DNA from: Paenibacillus eucommiae
Lineage (GTDB): Bacteria > Bacillota > Bacilli > Paenibacillales > NBRC-103111
Length of the DNA: 63,173 bases
Assembly (NCBI RefSeq): GCF_017874215.1
Contig: NZ_JAGGLB010000046.1
Span: forward strand, 1 to 63,173
Direction: 5' to 3'
The first letter of the stretch is position 1; every line of letters starts with the position of its first letter. Below, one piece after another: positions 8,027-17,447 of the stretch. The translations under genes and the position numbers were made by a program. The notes under the pieces were generated by a model. It made no database searches, was not told the origin of the DNA, and saw nothing but the letters and a program-made list of their open reading frames with translations.

Positions 8027-9349
8027 TCACTCTGACCGGTGCAACGCCCCGACCAGTTCTACAAAGTGACGCCCGCGCTCTTCAAAGTTAAGGTATTGGT
8101 CAAACGCAGTGCATGCAGGACTCAGCAGCACAGTGTCGCCCGGTGCGGCCAGCTTGTGCGCCTGCGCCACTGCCTCGGCCAGGCCTTCACAGCGGACAAT
8201 AGGCGGGCAACTCGGCACTCTACGCGCTGCAGCCTCGATTTGACTGGCCGCTTCGCCGATCAACAGCAGCACCTTGACATGATCAGGCAGAAGCCTAGCC
8301 ATCTCCTCAAACGGTACATTCTTATCTCGCCCGCCGGCGATCAGCAGCACTCGGCCCACATGCGCGTGCAACGTGGCGACGGTACGGGCGGGGCTGGAGC
8401 CGATTGAATTGTTGTAATAATGTACACCGCCCACAGTTGCCACCCACTGGTTTCGGTGCTCCACGCCGACGAAGTTGCGCACCGTCTCCAGAATTGCCTC
8501 ATCGGACACGGTCCCCCGCACAGCGCTCATGGCAGCCATAACGTTTTCCACGTTGTACCACCCCGGCAAACGAATGTCACTGATGGGTAACAGACCGTCG
8601 ATCAAACCATCGTGGATAGTGTGCCCACCGAAATACTTGGTTCGGCCCCGCCCGCGCAGTGCGGCAGTCGCCAGATTATCGCCGTTTAAGACGGCAAAGT
8701 CGTCAGAAGTTTGAAAATCCAGCAGGCGGCGCTTGGCGGCGGTATATTCATCCATGTCGCGGTGCCAGTCGAGGTGATTTGGCGAGAGGTTGGTGATTAC
8801 CGCCACATGGGGAGAGCGTGTCATGTCCATCAGCTGGAAGCTGGACAGCTCGACCGCGCATGCATCCAGCGGCGACATCTCACCCGCGCGTGTCAGCAGT
8901 GGCGTTCCAATGTTGCCACCCAGATGTACCGTACGCCCTCCGTCAGCCAACATTTCTGCAATCAGCGACGTGGTGGTGGTCTTACCGTCCGAACCGGTCA
9001 CGCCGAAAATGGGACAAGGACACAGCGCAAAGAACTCCTCCATTTCACTGGTCACACGGCTGCCGCCAGCGCGGGCCGAGTCCAGCGCCGGATGGTCTGG
9101 ACGCATGCCCGGAGTGCGGAACACCACGTCGCCCCCAACGCGATCCAAATAATTCTCCCCTAGGCGCAACTCGACGCCTAGAGCGTCCCACTCCTCCCTG
9201 GGCAGGGCCGGGTTGCGGTCGAGCACGGTGACTCGCGCCCCGGCCGAGCACAGCATGCGGATTAGAGGTGAATTGCTGACGCCGGCGCCGATGACGGTCA
9301 CGTCCCGACCGGCCAGCGATTGGATATAGGTGTCAAAAGCAGGATTCAT
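8027..9349 (-). CDS. murD: UDP-N-acetylmuramoylalanine-D-glutamate ligase-like MurD
   Basis: MurD adds D-glutamate to UDP-MurNAc-L-Ala in peptidoglycan precursor synthesis. The 440-aa product has an N-terminal Rossmann domain (DVTVIGAGVSNSPLIRML), the P-loop GVTGSDGKTTTT near 113-124, the LDWHRDMDEYTAAKRRL region with the carbamylated-Lys position, and HRNQWV in the C-terminal domain. The usual DSKATNP motif is NNSIGSSPART here, so the motif lysine is absent. The gene is clearly GC-richer than its neighbours, which suggests transfer. It stands alone outside a dcw cluster, so it may be a second copy with an accessory role. Confidence 0.88.
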   Translation of the reverse strand: MNPAFDTYIQSLAGRDVTVIGAGVSNSPLIRMLCSAGARVTVLDRNPALPREEWDALGVELRLGENYLDRVGGDVVFRTPGMRPDHPALDSARAGGSRVTSEMEEFFALCPCPIFGVTGSDGKTTTTSLIAEMLADGGRTVHLGGNIGTPLLTRAGEMSPLDACAVELSSFQLMDMTRSPHVAVITNLSPNHLDWHRDMDEYTAAKRRLLDFQTSDDFAVLNGDNLATAALRGRGRTKYFGGHTIHDGLIDGLLPISDIRLPGWYNVENVMAAMSAVRGTVSDEAILETVRNFVGVEHRNQWVATVGGVHYYNNSIGSSPARTVATLHAHVGRVLLIAGGRDKNVPFEEMARLLPDHVKVLLLIGEAASQIEAAARRVPSCPPIVRCEGLAEAVAQAHKLAAPGDTVLLSPACTAFDQYLNFEERGRHFVELVGALHRSE

Positions 9350-9422
9350 AAGTACCTCCGCTTATACTATGTCATTAAATTAAATATACCACAAATTGGA
9401 ACTATTCTGATTAATCTCTAAA

Positions 9423-9608
9423 GATGCCCTTGAAAAGTGCCTGGAGGTCATCCGACGGATGGACGACTTCACACGCAGTCAGGTCACGATTCAGATTCAG
9501 TACATGGAGAACATGATCATGATTGGAGGCGGTAGTCACGAGTTCACAATTGAATATTTTTCTATATTCGTTACAATGATAAACAAGAAGAATATAAACT
9601 TACGTTAA
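9423..9608 (+). pseudogene. unrecognised coding remnant before the VOC gene
   Basis: An open frame without a credible start reads DALEKCLEVIRRMDDFTRSQ, then VTIQIQYMENMIMIGGG and ends NKKNINLR. The first ~40 codons have protein-like composition and look like the inner part of a truncated gene. Family not recognised. Confidence 0.3.
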
Positions 9609-9621
9609 CCAGGAGGAGACT

Positions 9622-10017
9622 ATGGGCAGATTAGTTCATTTTGAAATTCATGTAGATGACATGGAGCGTGCCAAAAAATTTTATGGAGAGGTATTTGGTT
9701 GGACATTTGAAGACTGGAGTAGTTATGCTGGAGTGCCCTATTTTGGTGCTTTGACTGGCGATGCAAACGAGCAAGGGATTAACGGAGCTTTGATGCAACG
9801 TCATGGCGATTCACCGCAACCAGGTCAAGCTTTAAATGGCTATGCATGTACTATGGGAGTGGGAGATTATGATTCAACTGAAGCAAAAATTATTCATAAT
9901 GGAGGCAAAGTTGCATTGCCGAAATATGCTTTGCCTGGAATGGCGTGGCAGGGATATTATACTGATACCGAAGGAAATATTTTTGGTATTCATCAGCCAG
10001 ATAAGAACGCAAAGTAA
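9622..10017 (+). CDS. VOC-family (glyoxalase/dioxygenase-fold) protein
   Basis: The 131-aa single VOC unit opens with MGRLVHFEIHVDDMERAKKF and ends with the typical GYYTDTEGNIFGIHQPD segment. The metal-ligand positions are His in HFEIHVDD and the Glu in TEGNIFGIH. Proteins of this shape (YdcE/CFP32-like) often have unknown substrates. AGGAGGAGACT precedes the ATG, an excellent ribosome binding site. Confidence 0.85.
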   Translation: MGRLVHFEIHVDDMERAKKFYGEVFGWTFEDWSSYAGVPYFGALTGDANEQGINGALMQRHGDSPQPGQALNGYACTMGVGDYDSTEAKIIHNGGKVALPKYALPGMAWQGYYTDTEGNIFGIHQPDKNAK

Positions 10018-10043
10018 AATTTTTCAATAAATCCAAATTAACC

Positions 10044-10259
10044 ATGCCAATCTGCCGCACTGCAATGGAGCCTAACTTCATATGCCACGCTTTGATTCCA
10101 AAAGAGAAGGTGCAAGAACAGGAAACCACGGAACTGATCAACAAGGTGTTTGATGGCTCTGCCAATTTGCTATTCGCTTCTCTTCTGAGCAGGAAAAGCT
10201 TTCCCGAAGAAGAAATCGAAAAGCTAAAGCAGCTTGTTGATCTCCTTGATGTGAAATAA
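10044..10259 (+). pseudogene. BlaI/MecI-type repressor, C-terminal remnant
   Basis: The frame encodes the dimerisation half of a BlaI/MecI/CopY regulator: FICHALIPKEKVQEQETTEL then INKVFDGSANLLFASLL and LPxEEIEKLKQLVDLL-like helices. The winged-helix N-terminal half is missing and no ribosome binding site precedes the ATG. It is most likely a dead fragment. No BlaR-type partner is present. Confidence 0.65.
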
Positions 10260-10266
10260 TAACGGT

Positions 10267-11130
10267 CTATACTAATCTTTTGCTCATATTTGCAAATCTA
10301 GGTCCTGAGTAAAAACCATTCTTTCTATAAAGGTTCTCCGCATAATTGCCTACTGTAACACAAAGCTTAACAACTTGAGCATATTTGTGGGCGTCTACCC
10401 TTACTTGCTTAAGCATAATTTCAGCGAGACTCTTATTCCTGTATTTAGGCAGGACACATATTTCACCTATTTCGGCAAATCCCAAAGGCATCTTTTCACT
10501 GATACCAGCAATACAAAGTCCTGCGATTTCTTGCTCCTTTTCATCAAACACACAAATGGAAAGATTCCTGTGGGCATAAATCTGCATCAGCCGCTTCGCA
10601 TCTTTTATTACCTCTGCTTCGTCCGGAGTACCGAATATCTCGTTGTCAATTCCTCTGTTGTATCCTTCCATAATAACTTTGGCAACTGTCTCACTATCAA
10701 AAGAATCATTTAAAATATGCAAAGAATAACCTTGTGGCAGAATCGTAGTTATTCCAGGATCAGTTGGACAGCACATGACCTGCCGGATCACATCTAATCG
10801 ATACGCGAAGGTAAGCAAAATATCAATATCTTTTTGCAAGACACCTTTAATCTGTACAATATCATTGCAGCAACTAAACAACGCTTTCCAAAAAACGGTT
10901 CTGTCTACAAAAGGTGTTATCAAAAAGGGATACATAACCGTTCCATTGTTAATAATTGCACCACCAATCCTCTCATCATCCGACATGATCCAAAAACATT
11001 GATCAGTAAATTTGGTATCATCGAGCCGGGAATTCCAGTCGTACCACATTTCAATATCGGCGTCCGAATATATAACCTGATACACTGCAAAAAGTTCTTT
11101 TTCCGCTTGTTGCAAACTGTATGTTGACAT
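10267..11130 (-). CDS. GNAT acetyltransferase with N-terminal extension
   Basis: The 287-aa product has a ~140-residue N-terminal part (possibly a degenerate second GNAT domain) and a C-terminal GNAT domain. Within the latter, GFAEIGEICVLPKYRNKSLA and EIMLKQVRVDAHKYA form the acetyl-CoA site, and YAENLYRKNGFYSGP is the last strand-turn motif. AGGAGCG precedes the ATG. It is convergent with the BlaI remnant, with 7 nt between stops. Substrate unknown. Confidence 0.8.
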   Translation of the reverse strand: MSTYSLQQAEKELFAVYQVIYSDADIEMWYDWNSRLDDTKFTDQCFWIMSDDERIGGAIINNGTVMYPFLITPFVDRTVFWKALFSCCNDIVQIKGVLQKDIDILLTFAYRLDVIRQVMCCPTDPGITTILPQGYSLHILNDSFDSETVAKVIMEGYNRGIDNEIFGTPDEAEVIKDAKRLMQIYAHRNLSICVFDEKEQEIAGLCIAGISEKMPLGFAEIGEICVLPKYRNKSLAEIMLKQVRVDAHKYAQVVKLCVTVGNYAENLYRKNGFYSGPRFANMSKRLV

Positions 11131-11223
11131 AAAAACGCTCCTATTCTTAAAGAAGTTAGATTATAGAATCACTTTATACGTCCACGAATAAATAGTCGAG
11201 GGTAAAGTTTTTATTAAGTTAAA

Positions 11224-11241
11224 TTGCCCGTTAGCTTAATG
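11224..11241 (+). repeat. core repeat containing the TetR stop codon
   Basis: TTGCCCGTTAGCTTAATG. The TAA stop of the minus-strand TetR gene (plus 11231-11233) is the TAA inside the core. Confidence 0.8.
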
Positions 11242-11809
11242 TTAGTTCGGAAGATTGATAACCTCGTTTTAATAATAATGAGACCCTCAGGGCTACTTCC
11301 TCTTTATCAATCGTTACGTTCCCGTTGGCCCACTGAAAGGCACCTTCATGGATGACTTGTGCAAAAATAGGTACATAAATACTCTTCTCGATATCTGTAT
11401 AGATGTTATCCAGACTTTTTGACAAATATGCTTTCAACTCATTCACGATCTTTTCTTTCAATTGCGGCACGACTAAGCCTACATAGCTGCTGCGACATTG
11501 TATGTTCGGTTGTTGATAAAAATCGCATACCGCTAAAACTAGTTGATTTATGCTGTCTTGATCGAATGTCCCTACACCGTTAGTACGTTTTGCGATGGCT
11601 GCTGATGCGGAATCTCCCATAATATAGTCCAATAATTCATACTTGTCATTGAAGTGCGCATAGAATGTAGCCCGATTTACATGTGCTCTATTTGTTATAT
11701 CCGCAACTGTTATTTTATCAAAATCCTTTCTCGCTACTAAATGAAAAAATGCGTTAATCAATGACTGCTTCGTTTGTGTCATTCGGACATTCATTACTTT
11801 TGACGCCAT
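11231..11809 (-). CDS. TetR-family transcriptional regulator
   Basis: The 192-aa product has an N-terminal TetR helix-turn-helix: TKQSLINAFFHLVARKDFDK, ITVADITNRAHVNRATFYAHF, then NDKYELLDYI. The C-terminal ligand-binding/dimer domain ends VALRVSLLLKRGYQSSELTLS. AAGAGGTGAGG precedes the ATG. The target is unknown. The upstream 250 bases hold no gene, and the gene's last codons run into a core repeat. Confidence 0.88.
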   Translation of the reverse strand: MASKVMNVRMTQTKQSLINAFFHLVARKDFDKITVADITNRAHVNRATFYAHFNDKYELLDYIMGDSASAAIAKRTNGVGTFDQDSINQLVLAVCDFYQQPNIQCRSSYVGLVVPQLKEKIVNELKAYLSKSLDNIYTDIEKSIYVPIFAQVIHEGAFQWANGNVTIDKEEVALRVSLLLKRGYQSSELTLS

Positions 11810-11947
11810 TTTTCCTCACCTCTTAACTCGACAGTTTATCAATTTTGACGCTATAGCAACATTCGTACATCGATTGTTGGTTGTGGCATTAAATCATTGG
11901 GTGTATATTATGCATTAAAGCAACGCATGTTACTTTAATATATTTTG

Positions 11948-11990
11948 CGATAAGACAACTATAGAAATAATGGTTGTCTTATCGTTTTTA
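11948..11990 (+). terminator. orphan plus-strand terminator
   Basis: CGATAAGACAAC and GTTGTCTTATCG flank a 13-nt loop and GTTTTTA follows, so it terminates plus-strand transcripts. No plus-strand gene is visible upstream in 11810-11947, so it could close a short untranslated RNA or be a remnant. Confidence 0.55.
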
Positions 11991-12058
11991 TATGGACAAA
12001 ATCATAGTTAAATAGGAGGTTTTAATCTATTTCATTGGACTAGTTTAATTGCCCCATT

Positions 12059-12922
12059 CTATAGATGTCTTAGTTTGTCTGGATTTGCTACTGAATAAAT
12101 AGTCTGGATTTGATTATTTTTAAAAGCAAACGAATATACATATTGAAAACCTTCACTAAAGTTAATGCGAATCCCCGGCTGCCCATTCACGGATAGGAAA
12201 ATGTAACTGAATTTCCCCTCGTACATTTTCAGCAGGCTCTGATGTAATTTGATGACTTGATCGATGCCGATAATAGGAATCTGCGCCGCTCTGACTTTGC
12301 CTCCGCCATCCGAATAGAACACCACGTTTTCACTTATCAGTTCAAGCAGCTTATTTGTATTTCCTTGCATGAGTGAGTTCACGAAATCTTTGACTTTCTC
12401 TTCCGCAACCGAGATCGAAGGGGTCGGACCCGGTTCGAAGTGGATGCTATTCTGGGCGCGATGGAAGATTTGACGGCAATTCGCACTGGTTTTTCCGATC
12501 ATTTCGGCAATTTCGTCATACGAATAGCGAAAAATCTCGCGGAGAAGAAATACGGCTCTTTCCACCGCGTTAAGCTGTTGCAGGAGCAAAAGATAAGCCG
12601 TGGAAATAGATTCTCGTTGCAAATAAGCATCTGAGGGGTCGGCATCCAGGGCCCCTTGTTCAATCAGGGGCTCCGGTAACCATGGTCCAACGTACATTTC
12701 CCGTTTTTTGGCTGATGAGCGTAAAAGGTCAAGACACCGATTCGTTACGATTTTGTATAGATACGCTCTTTCATTTTGAATCGCATTAGCATTGGGCAAT
12801 AGATCATAGCTCAGAAAGGCTTCTTGTACAATGTCTTCCGCATCCATGACACTTCCCAACATTCGATAAGCTAACGAAAAAAGAGGAGTTTTATAGGCTT
12901 TATACAATGACTCTAAGCTCAT
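12059..12922 (-). CDS. ECF sigma factor of the SigJ type (sigma-SnoaL)
   Basis: The 287-aa product has sigma region 2 at the start (SLESLYKAYKTPLFSLAYRM, then GSVMDAEDIVQEAFLSY), region 4 around AVFLLREIFRYSYDEIAEMI with GKTSANCRQIFHRAQ, and a C-terminal SnoaL/NTF2-like domain. In SigJ-type (ECF41-like) factors this domain modulates activity in place of an anti-sigma protein. The start is the internal ATG (MSLESLY), 22 bases inside the upstream FAD oxidoreductase gene, so the two are coupled. ECF41-group sigma factors are often linked to an oxidoreductase, as here. Confidence 0.88.
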   Translation of the reverse strand: MSLESLYKAYKTPLFSLAYRMLGSVMDAEDIVQEAFLSYDLLPNANAIQNERAYLYKIVTNRCLDLLRSSAKKREMYVGPWLPEPLIEQGALDADPSDAYLQRESISTAYLLLLQQLNAVERAVFLLREIFRYSYDEIAEMIGKTSANCRQIFHRAQNSIHFEPGPTPSISVAEEKVKDFVNSLMQGNTNKLLELISENVVFYSDGGGKVRAAQIPIIGIDQVIKLHQSLLKMYEGKFSYIFLSVNGQPGIRINFSEGFQYVYSFAFKNNQIQTIYSVANPDKLRHL

Positions 12923-14201
12923 GAAAGTGTCCACTCTCCTTACTCTCTTGCGAGAGTATATGCTGTACGGCTCTTTTGGCGCTTGCTGTCGCGGCATCGA
13001 CCAATAATTCACCATGTGTTACCCATTCTCCTGCCACATATAACCCCTTAATTTCCGGAACAGCGGGCCCTGGGTTCTCTTGGCGTTTCGTATGCATAAA
13101 GTCATAGCTAACCGTAATCTTCGGAAGGTATTGACTGACAATCAATTCATCCTTCCAACGCGGTTGTACCAAATCCAAGGTTTGTTCCAGCACTTGTAAT
13201 TCCTTATCTGATCCATCCCCCTTTCCTTGATACTTAATAACGGATATGACTTGAGCACCATCTTCACTTAGATAAGCCGCACGCGACTGGTTGGAGAGAA
13301 AGACCGTTTGATCAATTCCATAAACAAATTGTTGTTTCGGTTTTGGCAGACGTCGCAAAGCTACATCCAAACAAGCAGCCGTGATTTCAATCGCTTGTTC
13401 TTTCCAAATGTGAAGAGCGGTTGCTTCAGCATGGGGCACCAGTTGGCAAGCGATCGCAGGCGGAGATGTGACGATAATATTTTTCGCCTCTATTTTCGTT
13501 CCGTCTTCACAAACGATCTGTTGAACTATTCCGTTGTGATGATCAATAGTAACAACCTTGTTCTTCTTTAAAAATTGTACCCCATGATCCGTTGCTTTTT
13601 TCTCTAATTCATCGACCGTTGCGCCCCAGCCTCGATCCAGATATAACACACCTTTAAGGGAATTTTGAAGTTGCTTTAATACAGGACCCGCAGCTTGTAA
13701 ATCAGGCGCCACCACATAACTTGCCGTACGCAGTAGAGAGTAGAATAAATTCCGCACCATGAGATCATGTAAATTTCCTTCGATCCATTCACGGAGACTG
13801 ATTTGATCATATTGGTGGGTATCCAGTTTTCCTAATTTCGTGAGCCAAGAGGCAAGCTCCATTTTACCCTTCCAAGTTAAGAGAGGGGTGGTGAACAGGG
13901 ATTTAAATCCCATAGGCATAGTAAGTAATTTCCCTTTCCATATTCCATACCCATCGATCGAAGGTTGATTTCCTTGCAAACTCAGTCCCAATTCACGGAA
14001 CGTTGCAAGAGCATCTCCATGATACAAGGCATGTCCGCCTAAATTAAAGTAAGCTCCCTTTTTCTTATTGGAAATGGCTCTACCTCCTAAGCTATCCTGT
14101 TTTTCAATCACAATCGTTTGTTTTCCCGCTTTTGCTGCATAGATTGCAGCCGTTAACCCCGCTACTCCTCCACCCACAACTGCTACTTCATATTTTAGCA
14201 T
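12900..14201 (-). CDS. FAD-dependent amine oxidase/phytoene-desaturase-like oxidoreductase
   Basis: The ~434-aa product opens with the dinucleotide-binding motif EVAVVGGGVAGLTAAIYAAK. VIEKQDSLGGRAIS follows as in protoporphyrinogen oxidase and phytoene desaturase relatives, and it ends with a second FAD-contact segment, KGLYVAGEWVTHGELLVDAA. The substrate is not evident. I place the start at MLKYEVA, with GAAAGGG about 9 nt upstream; MIPMLKYEVA is the alternative. Its 3' end overlaps the sigma factor gene that follows. Confidence 0.85.
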   Translation of the reverse strand: MLKYEVAVVGGGVAGLTAAIYAAKAGKQTIVIEKQDSLGGRAISNKKKGAYFNLGGHALYHGDALATFRELGLSLQGNQPSIDGYGIWKGKLLTMPMGFKSLFTTPLLTWKGKMELASWLTKLGKLDTHQYDQISLREWIEGNLHDLMVRNLFYSLLRTASYVVAPDLQAAGPVLKQLQNSLKGVLYLDRGWGATVDELEKKATDHGVQFLKKNKVVTIDHHNGIVQQIVCEDGTKIEAKNIIVTSPPAIACQLVPHAEATALHIWKEQAIEITAACLDVALRRLPKPKQQFVYGIDQTVFLSNQSRAAYLSEDGAQVISVIKYQGKGDGSDKELQVLEQTLDLVQPRWKDELIVSQYLPKITVSYDFMHTKRQENPGPAVPEIKGLYVAGEWVTHGELLVDAATASAKRAVQHILSQESKESGHFHELRVIV

Positions 14202-14526
14202 CGGAATCATCCCTTTCCATTTTGTACCCGTATGACGGGGAAGGGCGGCGGAATGTGACACAATTAAAAAAGAAATTCCGGAAGAAACTAAAAAACGGCG
14301 AAGAAGCGAAAAACAAAACCACCCAAAGGTAGAATAAAAAAGAAAAGAAATCTTGTTTATTATAAATGACTAAAAGAGAAAATTTTTGCAGCTCAATCGT
14401 TTAGGTTTGCTGCGAAGTTGATGTATCCTTCATATGAATACTTTTCCGTCAAAATCTGAGTCTTGACAATCATCGATATGATTTTTTTACTTCTATCATT
14501 GATCGGATTCTACTTCCGCAGATGGA

Positions 14527-17058
14527 TCAATGTCCGGGCGACAGCCGCCCTCTCAAGTACTGTCCGGTGTAAGACGACTCGACATGCTGCACCTCTTTTG
14601 GCGTCCCTTGCGCTAAAACGGTTCCGCCTGCTTTGCCGCCTTCTGGCCCGAAGTCGATGATCCAATCGGCAGCGCAAATGACATCCAGATGATGCTCGAT
14701 CACAATAACCGTATGCCCTTGGTCAACCAGCTTGTTCAGAAAAGCGATGAGCCGCTCTACATCCGCCGGATGCAGTCCCGTCGTCGGTTCATCCAGTAAA
14801 AACAGCGTGTGGCTCCCCCCGTTTTTCCCGAGCTCTCTGGACAATTTCATTCTCTGCGCTTCTCCGCCGGATAACGTGCTTGTAGGCTGACCGAGTTTGA
14901 TATAATGGAGTCCCACTTCGATTAGCAGCTCCAGCTTGCTCCTAATTTCCCGTTGTTCCCCGAATAATGGAAGGCATTCCTCCACGGTCAAATCCAACAC
15001 GTCAGAGATGCTGTACCCTTGATATTTCACCTCGAGAACGTCTTTCTTGAACCTTTTGCCGTTACAGGCAGGACATTTCACTTCGACATCGGGCAGGAAA
15101 TGCATGTCCATCTGTAGCGCGCCAAGACCTTTGCATTTCTCGCATCGGCCCCCCGCCGTGTTGAATGAAAAATGCTTGGCGGTCAGTCTCCGCCGGTTGG
15201 CATCCGGCAGCCCGGCGTAGAGGGCGCGGATCATCGTGAACAAATCCGTGTAGGTCGCTATATTCGAGCGGGAGATTCTGCCGACCGGTTCTTGGTGAAC
15301 CGTGATCATTTTGCTTATATGCTCCATTCCGCTGACGGGCTCATCCGAGTGTCCCTGCTTGATCGCTTGTTCCACCACATCGAATAAAAAGGTGGATTTC
15401 CCCGAACCGGAAACACCGGTAATTGCGACGAACCGATGCAGCGGAATGGACACCGTCACATTTTTCAAATTATGCTCCGAAGCATTCTTAACCACAAGAT
15501 ATTGGTCGCACCCCGTTCGCCTGGGAGCTCCGCGATAAGGTGTTTGTGCAAACAAGTATGGGCCAGTAACGGATGAGGGGGTGCGTTGCAGCTCCCGGGG
15601 TGATCCCGCCCCCACGACATATCCGCCGTCCTTGCCGGCTTTTGGCCCGATATCGATGATGTAGTCGGCCTGTTCCATCACATCGACATCGTGCTCGATG
15701 AGCAGCACGGTATTACCCAAATCGCGAAGACGCTTCAGCGCTGCCAGCAGCTTGTGCGAATCCCTTGGATGCAGCCCTGTCGTCGGCTCATCCAGAATGT
15801 ACAGTACCCCGGTTAAGCCCGAGCCGAGCAAGGAGGCGATCCGCAGCCGCTGCGCTTCTCCCCCTGATAGGGAAACCGCGGGCCGGGACAGCGTTAAGTA
15901 GTAAAGACCGATATCGAGATACCGCCGGATCCGTTCTGTTAAATCCTGAAGAATAGGTTGAAGGATCACATTTGCTTCCTCGCTGAGCTTCGACTGCAGC
16001 CGCTGCAGCCAATCCCACAGCTCATCCAGTGCGTAGTCGCTAACCTCTACGATCGATACGCCGTCTAGCGTAACCGCACGGCTTTCTTTCTTCAGCCGGG
16101 TGCCTTGGCATGCTTCGCATGTTTGCGAGGCAAAATAAGCAGTCCATTTCTTGCGGCTCTCTTCATCATTCAGAGCTTCATGGTATCTTTTCTGAAAGGC
16201 GGTGATGATCCCTTCGAATTTGCCCCCTCCGACTGTTTTCGGTGGCTTTTTGCCCGGGAACATCGCCTGGAAGGGCTCGCTGAAAACTCCGTAGAATAAA
16301 AGCGTGCGCTGCACTTCGTTATAGTCTTTGATCGGGAGATGAACATCAAATTCGAAGCCGTAGTGAGCCGCCGCCGATTGCAGCGCGTCCATATAATACG
16401 AGAGCATGAAGTCCGTATCCCATGCTTTGACGCCGCCTTGAGCGATGCTCAGCTTTTCATCGAAAATCGCCTCCTGTATCATACGGCTCGTAAATCCCAG
16501 CCCACCGCAAGACGGGCAGGCCCCCTGCGCTTTATTGAAAGAAAAATGAGCCATCGTCAGCTCGGGGAGCTTGTGCCGGCAGGAGGGGCACTCCACGATG
16601 TGCTCCTCGTCGCTTTCTTCCTCCAATAATTGATCGCTTTCCTTATCGGGAGACGACAGGCTGATCTGCCGTTCGAAAACCGGCTTCACCTGACGCCCGC
16701 AGGAAGGGCAGGGGCGTTCGCCGAGACGTGCGTAGAGCACCCGAAGGTACGTATAAATCTCGGTCACGGTACCGACGGTAGACCGCGGGTTGCGATTGTT
16801 ATTATGCTGCCCGATGCTGATGGAAGGAGACAATCCAGTTATGGAGTCGACGTTAGGCTTGTTTAAATAATCGGTGACCATCCCCATCGATTCCATGTAT
16901 TGTCTTTGGCATTCTTTTTGCAGTGTATGCATGGCGATCGATGATTTGCCGGAACCGGAAACCCCCGTTAATACGATGAGCTTATGTTTAGGGATACGCA
17001 AGGAAATATTTTTCAAATTGTTCTCGCGGGCCCCCCTTATTTCAATGACATCGTTCAT
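14527..17058 (-). CDS. UvrA-like ABC ATPase (short paralogue of excinuclease subunit A)
   Basis: The 843-aa product is about 100 residues shorter than housekeeping UvrA. It has two ABC modules with P-loops GVSGSGKSS near 33 and GVSGSGKST in the second half. There are zinc-finger pairs (CPSCGRQ, CPSCRHK, CPSCGG, CEACQGT, CEKCKG, CPACNGKRF). The two signature motifs are LSGGEAQRLRIASLLGSGL and LSGGEAQRMKLSRELGK. The DrrC/UvrA2 group gives self-protection against DNA-binding drugs or supports DNA damage tolerance. It lies 2 nt after a small coupled ORF and overlaps its stop context. Confidence 0.9.
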   Translation of the reverse strand: MNDVIEIRGARENNLKNISLRIPKHKLIVLTGVSGSGKSSIAMHTLQKECQRQYMESMGMVTDYLNKPNVDSITGLSPSISIGQHNNNRNPRSTVGTVTEIYTYLRVLYARLGERPCPSCGRQVKPVFERQISLSSPDKESDQLLEEESDEEHIVECPSCRHKLPELTMAHFSFNKAQGACPSCGGLGFTSRMIQEAIFDEKLSIAQGGVKAWDTDFMLSYYMDALQSAAAHYGFEFDVHLPIKDYNEVQRTLLFYGVFSEPFQAMFPGKKPPKTVGGGKFEGIITAFQKRYHEALNDEESRKKWTAYFASQTCEACQGTRLKKESRAVTLDGVSIVEVSDYALDELWDWLQRLQSKLSEEANVILQPILQDLTERIRRYLDIGLYYLTLSRPAVSLSGGEAQRLRIASLLGSGLTGVLYILDEPTTGLHPRDSHKLLAALKRLRDLGNTVLLIEHDVDVMEQADYIIDIGPKAGKDGGYVVGAGSPRELQRTPSSVTGPYLFAQTPYRGAPRRTGCDQYLVVKNASEHNLKNVTVSIPLHRFVAITGVSGSGKSTFLFDVVEQAIKQGHSDEPVSGMEHISKMITVHQEPVGRISRSNIATYTDLFTMIRALYAGLPDANRRRLTAKHFSFNTAGGRCEKCKGLGALQMDMHFLPDVEVKCPACNGKRFKKDVLEVKYQGYSISDVLDLTVEECLPLFGEQREIRSKLELLIEVGLHYIKLGQPTSTLSGGEAQRMKLSRELGKNGGSHTLFLLDEPTTGLHPADVERLIAFLNKLVDQGHTVIVIEHHLDVICAADWIIDFGPEGGKAGGTVLAQGTPKEVQHVESSYTGQYLRGRLSPGH

Positions 17059-17060
17059 AT

Positions 17061-17231
17061 TTACTCACCTGCCTGTGAGCGAAGCCCGTAATGAAATTGG
17101 GCGATTTGCCCGTAGCGCTGAACCACTTTCAGCTCCAATGGATCCTCATGATGATTTCCTCGGAATAATGGGATGTCGCGAACCGGCAAAATCGGGATGC
17201 ATATGAAGATTCTTCTTTGATTTTCACTCAT
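17061..17231 (-). CDS. 56-aa protein coupled to the UvrA-like gene
   Basis: Not recognised. It starts MSENQRRIFICIPILPVRDI and ends QIAQFHYGLRSQAGE. AAAGGAG lies 9 nt before the ATG, the best ribosome binding site in this region, and the stop is 2 nt before the UvrA-like ATG. It may be a true small protein, a coupling leader or the truncated start of a lost gene. Confidence 0.5.
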   Translation of the reverse strand: MSENQRRIFICIPILPVRDIPLFRGNHHEDPLELKVVQRYGQIAQFHYGLRSQAGE

Positions 17232-17447
17232 ACAGATCGTCTCCTTTAAAGGTCTTATAACTGCAATAGCAGTGTAGCAAATGTAATATGACAACTACTG
17301 ACATATTACTGTGGTATAATGAAAAACATCTATATTATCGATTCAGTAAGGACTGGATCAACCTGAGAGCGGATTATGAATATGACACGAGGTGACATAA
17401 TTAAGTTCTATAATGGATGGTAGAACAACGAAAGGAGTAACAAATCA

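Noticed and set aside
8039..9231. Several long plus-strand open frames opposite murD
   Set aside because: They are antisense frames kept open by the high GC content; no ribosome binding sites and no recognisable domains.
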